Position numbers and translations under genes: made by a program
The notes under the pieces: model-generated
What the model saw: the letters and a program-made list of their open reading frames with translations, nothing else
Told to the model about the DNA's origin: nothing
The model's database searches: none
In this document: positions 18,958 through 29,584 of the stretch, in pieces
Layout of the letters: every line of letters starts with the position of its first letter
How positions within the stretch are numbered: position 1 is the first letter of the stretch
Origin: Ornithinibacter sp.
GTDB taxonomy: Bacteria; Actinomycetota; Actinomycetes; Actinomycetales; Dermatophilaceae
Assembly (NCBI GenBank): GCA_029266735.1
Contig: JAQSWG010000023.1
Location: 1-64,000, forward strand
Reading direction: 5' to 3'
Length of the DNA: 64,000 nucleotides

Positions 18958-21900
18958 GGGAGGCCTCCATGATCCGCTCCCACACCTGGGGGCCGTCGGG
19001 GTCCAGACCCTGCGCCGTCGCCGTGGCCCGCACGTCGAGGACGCGCTGGTAGGCCCTGGGCAGCACCATCGTGAACGAGGTCCGCGCTCTCTCCCACGCG
19101 GAGAGGAGACGGGTGGCGACGGCGGAGTCCGTCCAGGCACAGTGGCGCTCGAGGAGGTCGCGCACGACGAGCTCGTCCTCGGGTCGGAGCGGCGCGAGGT
19201 CGACGAGCTCGGGGTTGACGAGCACCGGGTCGAGGTCCAGGACGTAGGCGACACCGCCGGACATGCCGGCCGCGACGTTGCGCCCGGTCGGACCAAGGAT
19301 GAGGGCGGTTCCGCCGGTCATGTACTCGAGGCCGTGGTCCCCGACGCCCTCGACGACCGCAGTGGCGCCGGAGTTGCGGACGCAGAACCGCTCACCGACG
19401 CGGCCACGGAGGAACATCTCGCCCGAGGTCGCGCCGTAGCCGATGACGTTTCCGGCGATGACGTTCTTCTCGGCCACGAGCGCAGAGCCCCGGGCCGGGC
19501 GCACGACCAGGCGACCGCCGGAAAGACCCTTGCCGACGTAGTCGTTGGCGTCCCCCTCGAGCCGCAAGGTGATCCCGGTGGGGAGGAACGCGCCGAAGCT
19601 CTGGCCGGCGGACCCGGTGAGGGTGAGGTCGATCGTGCCGTCGGGCAGGCCCTGCGGGTGCACCTTGGTGACCTCGTGGCCGAGCATGGTGCCGACGGTC
19701 CGGTTGACGTTGCGGATCGGGAAGCGTCCGGTCACCGGCGCGGCGTGGTCGATCGCGTCGCGGGCAGCGGTGATGAGCTGGTGGTCGAGCGCCTTCTCCA
19801 GCCCGTGGTCCTGCGCGACCGTGTGCCGGATGCCGGACCCGTCGGGGCTCTGCACCCGGGTGAGGATCGGGGTCAGGTCCAGGCCGGAGGCCTTCCAGTG
19901 CTGGATCGCCTTGCCCGTGTCCAGGTGCTGGATCTGGCCGACCGCCTCCTCGATGCTGCGGAGGCCGAGGGCCGCCAGGTGTTCGCGCACCTCCTCGGCG
20001 ACGTACTCGAAGAACGTCTCGACGAACTCGGGGCTCCCCGCGAACCGCGCGCGGAGCTCGGGGTTCTGCGTCGCGATGCCGACCGGGCAGGTGTCGAGGT
20101 GGCAGACCCTCATGAGGATGCACCCGGACACGACGAGTGGCGCGGTCGCGAAGCCGAACTCCTCGGCGCCCAGCAGGGCGGCGATGACGACGTCCCGGCC
20201 GGTCTTGATCTGCCCGTCGACCTGGACGACGATCCGGTCCCGCAGCCCGTTGAGGACGAGGGTCTGCTGGGTCTCGGCGAGCCCGAGCTCCCAGGGCCCC
20301 CCGGCGTGCTTGAGGCTGGTCAGCGGGCTGGCCCCGGTGCCGCCGTCGTTGCCGGAGATGAGCACGACATCGGCATGGGCCTTGCTGACCCCAGCGGCGA
20401 CGGTCCCGACACCCACCTCGGACACCAGCTTGACGTGGATGCGCGCCTCGGGGTTGGCGTTCTTGAGGTCGTGGATGAGCTGGGCGAGGTCCTCGATCGA
20501 GTAGATGTCGTGGTGCGGTGGTGGGCTGATGAGGCCCACACCGGGCGTCGAGTGCCGGGTGCGCGCCACCCAGGGATACACCTTCGACCCGGGGAGCTGG
20601 CCGCCCTCACCGGGCTTGGCGCCCTGGGCCATCTTGATCTGGATGTCGTCGGCGTGCGTGAGGTAGAGAGAGGTCACGCCGAAGCGCCCGGACGCCACCT
20701 GCTTGATCGCCGAACGGCGCGTCGGATCCATGAGGCGGTCGACGTCCTCGCCGCCCTCGCCGGTGTTGGAGCGCGCCTGGAGGCGGTTCATGGCGATCGC
20801 CAGGGTCTCGTGGGCCTCCTGGCTGATCGAGCCGTAGCTCATCGCGCCGGTGTTGAACCGCCGGACGATCTCGCTGACCGGCTCGACCTCCTCGATGGGC
20901 ACCGGGGGGCGTCGCTCGGCGCCGCCGAGCTGGAAGAGCCCGCGCAGGGTCATCAGCCGCCCGGCCTGCTCGTCGACCCGACGGGTGTACTGCTTGAAAA
21001 CGTCATAGCGGCGCGCTCGGGTCGCGTGCTGGAGGCGGAACACCGTCTCCGGGTCGAACAGGTGCGGCTCGCCCTCCCGGCGCCACTGGTACTCACCCCC
21101 GACGAGGAGCTTGCGGTGGGCCTGCCGGATGCCGTCCGCCGGGTAGGCCATGCCGTGTCGCGCCGCCGTCTCCGCCGCGAGGACGTCGAGCCCCACCCCG
21201 CCCAGCTGGCTCACCGTCCCGGTGAAGAACTCGTCGACCACCTCCTGCGACAGCCCGATCGCCTCGAACACCTGGGCTCCGCGGTAGGAGGCGACCGTCG
21301 AGATGCCCATCTTGGACATCACCTTGAGCACGCCCTTGCCGAGCGCCCTGATGAGGTTGGCGACCGCCTTCTCCTCGGTGACCTCCGTGATGGCCCCGTG
21401 CCGGACCATGTCCTCCACGGTCTCCATCGCGAGGTAGGGGTTGATCGCGGCGGCGCCGTACCCGACGAGGAGCGCCACGTGGTGGACCTCGCGGACGTCA
21501 CCGGCCTCGACGAGGAGTCCGACCTGGGTGCGGGTCTTCTCTCGGATGAGGTGGTGGTGCACGGCGCTGGTGAGGAGCAGCGACGGGATCGGGGCGAGGT
21601 CGCGGTCTGAGTCGCGGTCGGAGAGCACGACGAAGCGCGCTCCCCCGGTGATGGCGGCCGAGACCTCGGCGAAGATCTCGTGGAGCCGCGCCCGCAGCGC
21701 TGCCTCGCCACCATGGACGTCGTAGGTGCCCCGGACGACCACCGTGCTGTAGCCGGGAAGGTCGCCGTCGGCGTTGATGTGGACGAGCTTGGCGAGCTCG
21801 TCGTTGTCGATGACCGGGAACGGCAGGACCACCTGCCGTGCGTGCCCCGGTGTGGCCGCGAGGACGTTGCCCTCGGGACCGATCGCCGACGCGAGGGACG

Positions 21901-23491
21901 TGACGAGCTCTTCGCGGATGGCATCCAGCGGAGGGTTGGTCACCTGGGCGAACAGCTGGCTGAAGTAGTCGAAGACGAGGCGTGGGCGCTCGGAGAGCAC
22001 GGCGATCGGCGTGTCCGTACCCATGGACCCCAGCGCCTCCGCACCCGTGCGCGCCATCGGCGCGATGAGGATCCTCAGCTCCTCCTCGGTGTACCCGAAC
22101 GTGCGCTGTCGCCGCGCCACGGACGACGCGGTGTGGATGATGTGCTCTCGCTCCGGCAGGTCCGCGAGCTCGATGAGCCCGGCGTGCAGCCACTCCTCGT
22201 AGGGGTGCTCGGCCGCGAGCGACGACTTGACCTCCTCGTCCCCGACGATCCGCCCCGCTGCGGTGTCGACGAGGAACATGCGCCCTGGTTGGAGCCGGCC
22301 GCGTCGGACGATGTTCTCCGGCTCGATGTCGAGCACTCCGGACTCGGAGGCCAGCACGACGAGCCCGTCGTCGGTCACCCAGTACCGACCGGGGCGCAGG
22401 CCGTTGCGGTCGAGGACCGCGCCGATGAGGGTGCCGTCGGTGAAGGTCACGCAGGCCGGCCCGTCCCAGGGCTCCATGAAGGTCGAGTGGAACTCGTAGA
22501 ACGCCCGGCGGGCGCGGTCCATCGACTCGTGGTTCTCCCAGGCCTCCGGGATCATCATGAGCACGGCGTGCGGCAGCGACCGGCCGCCGAGGTGGAGCAG
22601 CTCGAGCACCTCGTCGAAGGTCGCCGAGTCCGAGGCGCCGGGGGTGCAGATCGGGAAGATGCGCTCGAGGTCGCCCGGTATGGCGTGTGACCTGATCTGG
22701 CTCTCGCGCGCCTGCATCCAGTTGCGGTTGCCCTTGACGGTGTTGATCTCACCGTTGTGGGCGATGAGCCGGTAGGGGTGCGCCAGCGGCCAGCTGGGAA
22801 AGGTGTTGGTGGAGAAGCGGGAGTGGACGAGGGCGAGCTCGGAGGCGAACCGCTCGTCCGAGAGGTCCGGGAAGAACGGCTCGAGCTGCCCGGTCGTCAG
22901 CATCCCCTTGTAGACGACGGTGCGGGCGGAGAGCGAGGGGAAGTACACGGCGGCCTCGTGCTCCGCCCGCTTGCGCAGGCAGTAGGTCACCCGGTCGAGC
23001 TCGATGCCGGACAGCCCGCTCTGCGCGGTGACGAACAGCTGGCGGAACACGGGCATGTAGTCGAGGGCGGCGCGCCCCACGAGGTCCGGCGTCACCGGGA
23101 CGTCACGCCAGGTCAGCACCCGCAGGCCCTCCTCGGCGGCGATCTCCTCGACCCGGGACTCCGCCGTCGCCCGCTCCGCGTCGTCCACCGGCAGGTACGC
23201 CATGCCCACGGCATACGACCCGGCCGGCGGCAGCTCTGCGTCGACGACTGCTCGGAAGAAGGCGTCCGGCACCTGCGTGAGGATGCCGGCGCCGTCACCG
23301 ACGAGCGGGTCGGCACCGGTGGCTCCCCGGTGGTCGAGGTTGCGCAGCGCGTCGAGGGCATGGACGACGATGTCGTGCCCGGCGGTCCCCCGCATCGTCG
23401 CCACCAGTGCCACTCCGCAGGCGTCGTGCTCGTGCTCGCGCCGGTACAGGCCCACGTCGGCGGGCTGCGCGGAGAAGGGGGCGACGGTCAC
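18950..23491 (-). CDS. gltB: Glutamate synthase large subunit
   Basis: 1513 residues. Class II amidotransferase domain with the catalytic N-terminal Cys of the mature enzyme in [14 protein letters not shown] after a 24-residue propeptide; central domain; FMN/3Fe-4S synthase domain with [38 protein letters not shown] and the cysteine cluster [13 protein letters not shown]; then the GXGXG beta-helix ([22 protein letters not shown]). GTG 23491 gives the usual short propeptide. A TAGCAT box about 85 nt upstream (23577-23582) is the likely -10 element, leaving an untranslated leader. Ammonia assimilation partner of gltD. Confidence 0.97.
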   Translation of the reverse strand: MTVAPFSAQPADVGLYRREHEHDACGVALVATMRGTAGHDIVVHALDALRNLDHRGATGADPLVGDGAGILTQVPDAFFRAVVDAELPPAGSYAVGMAYLPVDDAERATAESRVEEIAAEEGLRVLTWRDVPVTPDLVGRAALDYMPVFRQLFVTAQSGLSGIELDRVTYCLRKRAEHEAAVYFPSLSARTVVYKGMLTTGQLEPFFPDLSDERFASELALVHSRFSTNTFPSWPLAHPYRLIAHNGEINTVKGNRNWMQARESQIRSHAIPGDLERIFPICTPGASDSATFDEVLELLHLGGRSLPHAVLMMIPEAWENHESMDRARRAFYEFHSTFMEPWDGPACVTFTDGTLIGAVLDRNGLRPGRYWVTDDGLVVLASESGVLDIEPENIVRRGRLQPGRMFLVDTAAGRIVGDEEVKSSLAAEHPYEEWLHAGLIELADLPEREHIIHTASSVARRQRTFGYTEEELRILIAPMARTGAEALGSMGTDTPIAVLSERPRLVFDYFSQLFAQVTNPPLDAIREELVTSLASAIGPEGNVLAATPGHARQVVLPFPVIDNDELAKLVHINADGDLPGYSTVVVRGTYDVHGGEAALRARLHEIFAEVSAAITGGARFVVLSDRDSDRDLAPIPSLLLTSAVHHHLIREKTRTQVGLLVEAGDVREVHHVALLVGYGAAAINPYLAMETVEDMVRHGAITEVTEEKAVANLIRALGKGVLKVMSKMGISTVASYRGAQVFEAIGLSQEVVDEFFTGTVSQLGGVGLDVLAAETAARHGMAYPADGIRQAHRKLLVGGEYQWRREGEPHLFDPETVFRLQHATRARRYDVFKQYTRRVDEQAGRLMTLRGLFQLGGAERRPPVPIEEVEPVSEIVRRFNTGAMSYGSISQEAHETLAIAMNRLQARSNTGEGGEDVDRLMDPTRRSAIKQVASGRFGVTSLYLTHADDIQIKMAQGAKPGEGGQLPGSKVYPWVARTRHSTPGVGLISPPPHHDIYSIEDLAQLIHDLKNANPEARIHVKLVSEVGVGTVAAGVSKAHADVVLISGNDGGTGASPLTSLKHAGGPWELGLAETQQTLVLNGLRDRIVVQVDGQIKTGRDVVIAALLGAEEFGFATAPLVVSGCILMRVCHLDTCPVGIATQNPELRARFAGSPEFVETFFEYVAEEVREHLAALGLRSIEEAVGQIQHLDTGKAIQHWKASGLDLTPILTRVQSPDGSGIRHTVAQDHGLEKALDHQLITAARDAIDHAAPVTGRFPIRNVNRTVGTMLGHEVTKVHPQGLPDGTIDLTLTGSAGQSFGAFLPTGITLRLEGDANDYVGKGLSGGRLVVRPARGSALVAEKNVIAGNVIGYGATSGEMFLRGRVGERFCVRNSGATAVVEGVGDHGLEYMTGGTALILGPTGRNVAAGMSGGVAYVLDLDPVLVNPELVDLAPLRPEDELVVRDLLERHCAWTDSAVATRLLSAWERARTSFTMVLPRAYQRVLDVRATATAQGLDPDGPQVWERIMEASHG

Positions 23492-23576
23492 GTCGGATCA
23501 CCGTCCTCGAGATGGTCGGCCCCAGCGGGCCGGGCACGGCAAGGTCAGGCGCGGACGGCTCTGGCCACGTGCGGGA

Positions 23577-23582
23577 ATGCTA
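23577..23582 (-). promoter_or_regulatory. Likely gltBD -10 box (TAGCAT)
   Basis: Minus-strand TAGCAT lies in the 126-bp gap between lgt and gltB with a TGGCAA about 18 nt further upstream as a weak -35. The leader to the GTG would be about 80 nt; no known riboswitch was recognised in it. Confidence 0.4.
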
Positions 23583-23617
23583 GCGCCGGTCCCGGACGTC
23601 TTGCCATTCGAACGGTG

Positions 23618-24493
23618 CTATCCCACATCCTGGGACTCCGCGGACACCCCCGCCTCGTGCCGCCCCCGCTCCCTGCGACCGCAGTACCACACGATCCAGA
23701 CTCCGAGAACGAACACGACGATGCTCGTCCAGACGTTGAGCCGCTGGCCCAGGATGAGCTCGGACTCGTCGGTGCGCATCGTCTCGATGACGATACGGCC
23801 GAGCGGGTAGCCGGCCACGTAGAGCCCCACCAGCTGACCGGGCGCCAGGCGACGACGCCGGTCGACGAGGAGCAGGACGACGCCGAGCACGACGAGGAAG
23901 ACCGACTCGTAGAGGAACGTCGGGTGGAACACGCCCAGCACCACCGGGTCGCCGGAGGGGTCGACCACGGCCCGCCCCGCCCCGGAGTCCCACCGATGGA
24001 TCTCCAGACCCCAGGGAAGGGTCGTGGGCCGGCCGTAGAGCTCGTTGTTGAACCAGTTGCCCCACCGGCCGATGGCCTGGGCGAAGGCGACGCCGGGTGC
24101 GGCGGCATCGGCGAACGCGAGGAAGCTGAGGCCGGCACGCCGACAGCCGATCCAGGCCCCCAGGGCCCCGAGGGAGATGGCGCCCCAGATGCCGAGGCCG
24201 CCCTCCCAGACCTTCAGGGCGTCGAGCGGCCTGCCGCCGGCCCCCCAGTAGGGGTCGGGCGTCGTGATGACGTGGTAGAGCCGGCCGCCGACGATGCCGA
24301 AGAGCACCGCGTATGCCGCGACATCGAGCGCCTGCCCCGGCTCACCTCCACGGGGGACCAGGCGGCGGCCGGTGAGCCAGATGGCCACGACGATCCCGAC
24401 GAGGATGCACAGGGCGTACATCCGCACGGGCAACGGGCCGAGGTGGATGACCCCGACCGACGGGCTGGGAATGGTCGCCGGGAACGCCGTCAT
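23618..24493 (-). CDS. lgt: Prolipoprotein diacylglyceryl transferase
   Basis: 291 residues, seven membrane segments. Family motifs: GPLPVRMYALCILVGI, WEGGLGIWGAISLGALGA, and the signature AQAIGRWGNWFNNELYGRPT with the conserved Arg and Asn residues, then HPTFLYESV. Transfers diacylglycerol from phosphatidylglycerol to the lipobox cysteine of prolipoproteins in the membrane. ATG 24493 overlaps the upstream DsbA-like gene as ATGA. In mycobacteria lgt also follows trpA, but here two genes are inserted between them. Confidence 0.96.
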   Translation of the reverse strand: MTAFPATIPSPSVGVIHLGPLPVRMYALCILVGIVVAIWLTGRRLVPRGGEPGQALDVAAYAVLFGIVGGRLYHVITTPDPYWGAGGRPLDALKVWEGGLGIWGAISLGALGAWIGCRRAGLSFLAFADAAAPGVAFAQAIGRWGNWFNNELYGRPTTLPWGLEIHRWDSGAGRAVVDPSGDPVVLGVFHPTFLYESVFLVVLGVVLLLVDRRRRLAPGQLVGLYVAGYPLGRIVIETMRTDESELILGQRLNVWTSIVVFVLGVWIVWYCGRRERGRHEAGVSAESQDVG

Positions 24494-25266
24494 GCCGTCG
24501 CGTTCTCGACGGCCTCGGTGAACAGCTCCGGGCTGCCGATCGACCCGAGGTCCACGATCTCCCCGTTGATGCGGACCGTCGGTGTGCCCCTGACGCCGTC
24601 CTCGAAGCTCTGCGCCTCGACGGAGTTGACGTAGTCGGTGTACGTGCCCGCGTCGAGGCAGGACTGCCACGTCGTCAGGGCGTCCCCGCTGATGCCGGCG
24701 GCCTCCGCGAAGCCCCTGAGCTGGGCGTCCGTGAAGCCCTCCCCTTCCCTCGCCGGCTGGTTCGGGAACACCTGGTCGCTGAACTCCTGGAACCGTCCGG
24801 CGTCGGCTGCACAGAACGCGCCGTTGGCCGCCCTCGTCGAGCTGTCGTTCTTGAGGTTGTCGTCGAGGAAGTTCTTCACGTGGTAGACCAGCGTGATCCT
24901 CCCCGCCTCCGCAAGGCCGTGAATGGTCGGGCCGAGGGCGGCCTCGAAGCTCGCGCACGCGGGGCACTGGTAGTCGAGGTAGAGGTCCACCGTCGGCGCC
25001 CCGGCAGCGGGAGTCACGTCCGCGAACCCCGGGAAGCCCGCCCCGAGCGCGCTCACCCCGGGGGGCAGCGCGTTGGCGCCACCGGTGGCGTCCTGCTGGT
25101 CGGACGACTGGGCCCAGATGACGCCTCCCACGACGGCGATGATCGCGACGACCACGACGACGGTCGCGACGACGATGACGTTCGCACCCCCGCCCCGCGA
25201 GGACTGCGCGGCCTGGATCTTCGCCTGCCGGGCGGACGCGGCGGACGGGGTGGGCTTCTTGGCCAT
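24490..25266 (-). CDS. Membrane-anchored DsbA-like thioredoxin-fold protein
   Basis: 258 residues. Basic start, one membrane anchor (ANVIVVATVVVVVAIIAVVG), then an extracytoplasmic thioredoxin_4 domain with the active-site pair CPAC in LDYQCPACASFE and the cis-proline loop GTPTVRING. Two more cysteines (AFCAAD, WQSCLD) may form a structural disulfide. Likely a secreted-protein disulfide oxidoreductase. Just upstream lies a MauE/DoxX-like membrane protein with its own cysteine pair, a pairing expected if MauE supplies or removes electrons; that link is inference. No strong ribosome site before ATG 25266. Confidence 0.88.
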   Translation of the reverse strand: MAKKPTPSAASARQAKIQAAQSSRGGGANVIVVATVVVVVAIIAVVGGVIWAQSSDQQDATGGANALPPGVSALGAGFPGFADVTPAAGAPTVDLYLDYQCPACASFEAALGPTIHGLAEAGRITLVYHVKNFLDDNLKNDSSTRAANGAFCAADAGRFQEFSDQVFPNQPAREGEGFTDAQLRGFAEAAGISGDALTTWQSCLDAGTYTDYVNSVEAQSFEDGVRGTPTVRINGEIVDLGSIGSPELFTEAVENATA

Positions 25267-25272
25267 CGGGGT

Positions 25273-25800
25273 TCAGGGTCTCCTCTGCTGTCCGAACAGG
25301 ACGTGGTCCAGGGAGGCGAGCGTACGCGGCCGCCACCACAGCCAGGCGCCGGCCAGGGCGAAGCACGCGTCTCGGGCGATCTCCTGGGGATACCGCGTCT
25401 CGTCGGCTCCCACCTGACCACCGCCGCCGAAGCAGCCGCAGTCGATGGTGAGGCCACGGGCCCAGGCCTGCGCGATGCCGGCGATGAAGGCGAGCATGAG
25501 CAGCGTCGAGACGATCGCCACCGGGCGGGTGAAGAGACCGAGCACGAGGAGCACCCCGAGGACGATCTCGACGAACGGCAGCGCCAGCCCGACCCACCCC
25601 GCGACGTCCATCGGGAGGATCTCGTAGGCCTGGACGGCGCGCTGGGCGGTCAGCGGTCGACCCACCTTGGCGGCACCGGCCCAGATGAGGACCCCGCCGA
25701 GGAGGAGCCGCGCGGCCAGGCCGACGGCGTCCATCACCCGCTCCCTGCGCCGGCTGCCCAAGGGCACGTCGGTCGTGGCATCCCCGGTCCGCGTGCTCAT
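25273..25800 (-). CDS. MauE/DoxX-type membrane protein
   Basis: 175 residues with four membrane segments. LLLGGVLIWAGAAKVGRPL, LPFVEIVLGVLLVLGLFTRP and the cysteine motif TIDCGCFGGGG followed by a last helix match the MauE/DoxX family. These proteins are thought to work with thioredoxin-like partners in disulfide chemistry. ATG 25800 overlaps the trpA stop as ATGA, and a DsbA-like gene follows 6 bp downstream, so the pair is carried on the trp message. Confidence 0.85.
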   Translation of the reverse strand: MSTRTGDATTDVPLGSRRRERVMDAVGLAARLLLGGVLIWAGAAKVGRPLTAQRAVQAYEILPMDVAGWVGLALPFVEIVLGVLLVLGLFTRPVAIVSTLLMLAFIAGIAQAWARGLTIDCGCFGGGGQVGADETRYPQEIARDACFALAGAWLWWRPRTLASLDHVLFGQQRRP

Positions 25801-26612
25801 CGGCGCCCTTCCCGGACCCCTGCGGCGAGCGCGGTGGTCAGCGTGCGGAGCTCCTCGAGTCGCTCGGAGAGCGGGCCCGGGTCGCTCAGGGCGCGGACCA
25901 GGGCGGAGCCCACGATGACGCCGTCCGCGTCCCCCGCGAGCTCCGCGGCCTGCTCGCGCGTGGAGACACCGAGGCCGACGCAGACCGGCAGGTCGGACAC
26001 CGCTCGGACACGATCGACGAGGGCCTTCGCGTCGGCGTCGACCCGAGTGCGCGCCCCCGTCACCCCCATCGTCGAGGCGGCGTAGACGAAGCCGCGGCAG
26101 GCCTCGGTGACCTTCGTGAGACGCTCCGGCGTGGACGACGGGGCGACGAGGAAGACGCGGTCCAGCCCGTGCCTGTCGCTCGCCGCCACCCATTCCTCCG
26201 CCTCGTCGGGGATGAGGTCGGGCGTGATCAGCCCGGCGCCGCCGGAGACGCTGAGCTCGTCGGCGAACCGGTCGACGCCGCGGTGCAGCACGAGGTTCCA
26301 GTAGGTCATGACGAGCGGCGGGGCACCGGCCTCCCGGACGGTGGCGGTGGCGCGGAAGACGTCGTCGACCCGGGCCCCGCGGGCCAGGGCCGTGGCCGCT
26401 GCGTGCTGGATCACCTCTCCGTCCATGAGCGGGTCGCTGTAGGGGACGCCGACCTCGACGACGTCGCAGCCGGCCTCGACGAGCACCCTCATCGCCTCGA
26501 GGGAGCCGTCGACCGTCGGGAAGCCGACCGGGAGATACCCCACGAGGGCGGCGCGGCCCTCGTCGCGACAGCGGCTCAGCACCTCCGCGACCCCACGGAC
26601 GGTGGTCGTCAC
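25797..26612 (-). CDS. trpA: Tryptophan synthase alpha chain
   Basis: 271 residues. Family motifs: [31 protein letters not shown] (contains the catalytic Glu/Asp pair), [39 protein letters not shown] and [13 protein letters not shown]. Cleaves indole-3-glycerol phosphate to indole, channelled to TrpB. GTG 26612 overlaps the trpB stop as GTGA. Confidence 0.97.
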   Translation of the reverse strand: MTTTVRGVAEVLSRCRDEGRAALVGYLPVGFPTVDGSLEAMRVLVEAGCDVVEVGVPYSDPLMDGEVIQHAAATALARGARVDDVFRATATVREAGAPPLVMTYWNLVLHRGVDRFADELSVSGGAGLITPDLIPDEAEEWVAASDRHGLDRVFLVAPSSTPERLTKVTEACRGFVYAASTMGVTGARTRVDADAKALVDRVRAVSDLPVCVGLGVSTREQAAELAGDADGVIVGSALVRALSDPGPLSERLEELRTLTTALAAGVREGRR

Positions 26613-27865
26613 GAGGATCCCGGCACGAGACCGAAGTACGCGGCAGCGGTCTCCATGTCCTTGTCGCCGCGCCCGGACAGGTTGACGAGGAGCAAGGACT
26701 CCGGGCCGAGCTCCTCGCCGACCTCCATGGCGCCCACCAGGGCGTGCGCCGACTCGATCGCCGGGATGATGCCCTCGGTGCGGCTCAGGAGCCGGAACGC
26801 GTCCATGACCCGGTCGTCGGTCGCATACCGGTACTCGGCCCGGCCGCTGTCGCGCAGCCACGCGTGCTCCGGGCCCACGCTGGGGTAGTCGAGGCCCGCC
26901 GAGATCGAGTGCGACGGGGCGGTCTGCCCGTCGGCGTCCTGCATGAGGTAGCTCATCGCACCGTGGAGCACGCCGGGTGTCGCCGTGGAGGCGAAGCGTG
27001 CGGCGTGTCGTCCGGACTCGATCCCCTCGCCACCCGCCTCGATGCCGATGAGGCGCACACCGGCATCCGGCACGAAGCGGTGGAAGATGCCCATGGCGTT
27101 CGAGCCACCGCCGACGCAGGCGAGCACGACGTCGGGAAGGCGGCCGGTGAGCTCGAGGACCTGCGCCCGGGCCTCCTCCCCGATGACCGCGTGGAAGTCA
27201 CGGACCATCTCCGGGAACGGGTGCGGCCCGGTGACCGTGCCGATGAGGTAGTGGGTCCTCGCGACGTTGGTCACCCAGTCCCGCAGGGCCTCGTTGATGG
27301 CGTCCTTGAGGGTTGCGCTGCCATGGTCGACGGGGACCACCTCGGCGCCGAGGATCCTCATCCGGGCGACGTTGAGGGCCTGCCGCTCGGTGTCGACCCT
27401 GCCCATGTAGACGGTGCACTCCAGGCCCATGAGCGCGGCGGCGGTGGCCGTCGCGACGCCGTGCTGACCGGCGCCCGTCTCGGCGATGACGCGCGTCTTT
27501 CCCATCCGTTTGGTCAGCAGCGCCTGGGCGAGGACGTTGTTGATCTTGTGCGAGCCCGTGTGGTTGAGGTCCTCCCGCTTGAGGATGACCCGCGCTCCGC
27601 CGCAGTGGGCTCCGAACCGGGGAACCTCGGTGATGATGCTCGGCCGTCCGGTGTAGGTGCGGTGGAGGCGGGCCAGCTCGTCCTGGAACTCGGGATCCAC
27701 CATGGCCTTCTGGCGCGCCTCGTCGAGCTGCTCGAGCGCCGGGATCAGCGCCTCCGGGACGTAGCGGCCCCCGAACGGGCCGAACCGCCCGGGACGCGGC
27801 AGCGCCTCGGGGACGAGGTTGCGCGTGGTTGCCGAGGCCCCCTGCGGTGCGGCGCGCTCAGGCAC
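26609..27865 (-). CDS. trpB: Tryptophan synthase beta chain
   Basis: 418 residues, PLP-dependent. [15 protein letters not shown], the PLP lysine in [28 protein letters not shown], the phosphate loop [11 protein letters not shown], and [14 protein letters not shown] are present. Condenses indole with serine. GTG 27865 (VPERAAPQG) overlaps the trpC end by 8 bp; the first 20 residues are variable. Confidence 0.97.
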   Translation of the reverse strand: MPERAAPQGASATTRNLVPEALPRPGRFGPFGGRYVPEALIPALEQLDEARQKAMVDPEFQDELARLHRTYTGRPSIITEVPRFGAHCGGARVILKREDLNHTGSHKINNVLAQALLTKRMGKTRVIAETGAGQHGVATATAAALMGLECTVYMGRVDTERQALNVARMRILGAEVVPVDHGSATLKDAINEALRDWVTNVARTHYLIGTVTGPHPFPEMVRDFHAVIGEEARAQVLELTGRLPDVVLACVGGGSNAMGIFHRFVPDAGVRLIGIEAGGEGIESGRHAARFASTATPGVLHGAMSYLMQDADGQTAPSHSISAGLDYPSVGPEHAWLRDSGRAEYRYATDDRVMDAFRLLSRTEGIIPAIESAHALVGAMEVGEELGPESLLLVNLSGRGDKDMETAAAYFGLVPGSS

Positions 27866-28676
27866 GGTCGTCTCCCGTCCCGCGGAGCGTCGCGGTGCCG
27901 GCGGAGACGATCGCGGCGGCCGCGGACCGGGGGTCGCCGGTGCGCACGAGGGCCTCGCCGACGAGCACGGCATCCGCTCCCTGGGCCGCGTAGGCCGCCG
28001 CGTCGTCGGGGCCCGCGATGCCGGACTCGGCCACGGTGACGCACTGGTCGGGGATGAGCGGACGCAGGCGGGAGAACGTGTCGGGGTGGACCTCGAGGGT
28101 CTTGAGGTTGCGGGCGTTGACGCCGATGACGCTGGCCCCTGCGTCGACGGCGCGCTGGGTCTCGACCTCGTCGTGCACCTCGACGAGGGCCGTCATCCCC
28201 AGCTCGCCGGCCTCCGCGAGGAGGGAGGTCAGCTCGACGTCGGTGAGCGCTGCGACGATGAGGAGCACGAGGTCCGCACCGTGGGCCCGGGCCTCCCAGA
28301 CCTGGTAGCCGCTGACCACGAAGTCCTTGCGCAGGACCGGCACCTCCACGGCGCCCCGGACCGCGTCGAGGTCGTCGAGACTTCCCGCGAAGCGGCGCCC
28401 TTCGGTGAGAACGGACACGGCCGCGGCGCCTCCTGCCGCGTAGGCCCCGGCCAGTGCCCCCGGGTCCGGGATGTCGGAGAGGGCGCCCACGCTCGGGCTC
28501 GCCCGCTTCACCTCGGCGATGAGCGAGAGACCCGGCCGGCGGAGCACGGACTCGGCGTCGAGAGCGGGAGGGGCGTTGAGGACGGCGCCCTCGACGTCCG
28601 AGAGAGAGGTACGACGCTCGCGCGCCGCGAGGTCCTCTCGGACTCCGGCGACGATCTCGTCGAGGACGGTGGTCAC
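27858..28676 (-). CDS. trpC: Indole-3-glycerol phosphate synthase
   Basis: 272 residues, TIM barrel. Catalytic landmarks: [13 protein letters not shown] (Lys), [14 protein letters not shown] (Lys), [11 protein letters not shown] (Glu), [12 protein letters not shown] (Asn) and VAESGIAGP. Closes the ring of CdRP. GTG 28676 is used; no clear Shine-Dalgarno, and a small trp-associated gene ends 13 bp upstream. Confidence 0.96.
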   Translation of the reverse strand: MTTVLDEIVAGVREDLAARERRTSLSDVEGAVLNAPPALDAESVLRRPGLSLIAEVKRASPSVGALSDIPDPGALAGAYAAGGAAAVSVLTEGRRFAGSLDDLDAVRGAVEVPVLRKDFVVSGYQVWEARAHGADLVLLIVAALTDVELTSLLAEAGELGMTALVEVHDEVETQRAVDAGASVIGVNARNLKTLEVHPDTFSRLRPLIPDQCVTVAESGIAGPDDAAAYAAQGADAVLVGEALVRTGDPRSAAAAIVSAGTATLRGTGDDRA

Positions 28677-28689
28677 GGTGCGGCCGGCA

Positions 28690-28920
28690 TCAACGGATGG
28701 ACGGGGCCTCGTCGCGGTCGCGCTGGGCCGCCCCGTAGCCGGCCATCGACAGCACCTTGCCCGCCACGCCGCCGACGACGGCGAGCACGGCGCCCCCGAT
28801 GAAGAGCCACACGTTGGGCCAGAGCACGGCAGCGGACATGATCGCCGAGGCGACGATGAGGATCGTGACCGCCGTCCAGGCGGCGACGCTGTGCCCGTGG
28901 TCGTCGTCGTGCTCGTTCAT
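28690..28920 (-). CDS. HGxxPAAW-family small membrane protein (trp operon)
   Basis: 76 residues, two membrane helices. Near the N-terminus [11 protein letters not shown] corresponds to the HGxxPAAW signature, here with Val replacing Pro; the tail is charged. Family members sit between trpE and trpC in many actinobacteria and their function is unknown. AGGTG 4-5 nt before ATG 28920 gives a good ribosome site, one of the few in this operon. Confidence 0.85.
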   Translation of the reverse strand: MNEHDDDHGHSVAAWTAVTILIVASAIMSAAVLWPNVWLFIGGAVLAVVGGVAGKVLSMAGYGAAQRDRDEAPSIR

Positions 28921-28978
28921 CTCTCACCTCTCGTGCATGGAGAGCCCCGGGCGGCCCGGGCCTGCGGTCCCGATTCTG

Positions 28979-29584
28979 TCAGGTCGGAGGCTCCGGACCC
29001 ACATCGGTCGGGTCCCTCCCGGCCGACAGCTCGTCCCACTGGCTGGTGACCCGTTCACCGCGCGGTCCGGCGACCTCGCCGGCACTGCGGTCCGGTGCCT
29101 CGTAGCGCTGGGAGGGACCGCCCCACGTCCTCAGACCGACGACGGCACCCACGAGCCCGAGGAACGCCACGACGACGGCGAGCAGCGCGGCCCAGGGCCA
29201 GGCCGTGGCCTCGGCCGCCGCCTCGACGGACCCCGTTCGGCCCACCCGGGACGCGGCCACCGGACCGAGCACACCAGCGGGGTCGGCGATGACGCGCACC
29301 GCCAGCCCGAGGGCGAGGACCAGGCAGACGGCATACGCGATGGCGGCCACCACCCGAGCGACCCGACCGGCCGCCACGACGGCGATCGCCGCAGCGGCCA
29401 CGGCGAGGGCCACGGCGCTCAGCCCCGGGGCCACCTCGGCGCCTGTGGCGCTGACCTGCGTCGCCCCGAGGACGGCGTCGTCGACCGCCCCGGTCACCCA
29501 CGGCCGGAAGGCGCTGACGAGCATCCCCGTCGCGCCCACGAGCGCGAGGAGGGCGACGAGGCCCTTGCGGGACAGTCGCCTCAC
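28979..29584 (-). CDS. Trp biosynthesis-associated membrane protein
   Basis: 201 residues with four membrane helices: KGLVALLALVGATGMLVSAF then PWVTGAV, a second at SAVALAVAAAAIAVVAAG, a third, and WPWAALLAVVVAFLGLVGAVVG before a charged tail. This matches the actinobacterial family found directly after trpE (TIGR02234-like). Role unknown, presumed linked to tryptophan synthesis or export by its constant position. GTG 29584 overlaps the trpE stop as GTGA; longer in-frame extension would lie inside trpE. Confidence 0.88.
   Translation of the reverse strand: MRRLSRKGLVALLALVGATGMLVSAFRPWVTGAVDDAVLGATQVSATGAEVAPGLSAVALAVAAAAIAVVAAGRVARVVAAIAYAVCLVLALGLAVRVIADPAGVLGPVAASRVGRTGSVEAAAEATAWPWAALLAVVVAFLGLVGAVVGLRTWGGPSQRYEAPDRSAGEVAGPRGERVTSQWDELSAGRDPTDVGPEPPT

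Noticed and set aside
18881-21610. 909-codon plus-strand open frame
   Set aside because: Antisense to gltB/gltD; the mirror of codon bias, no recognisable fold or ribosome site.
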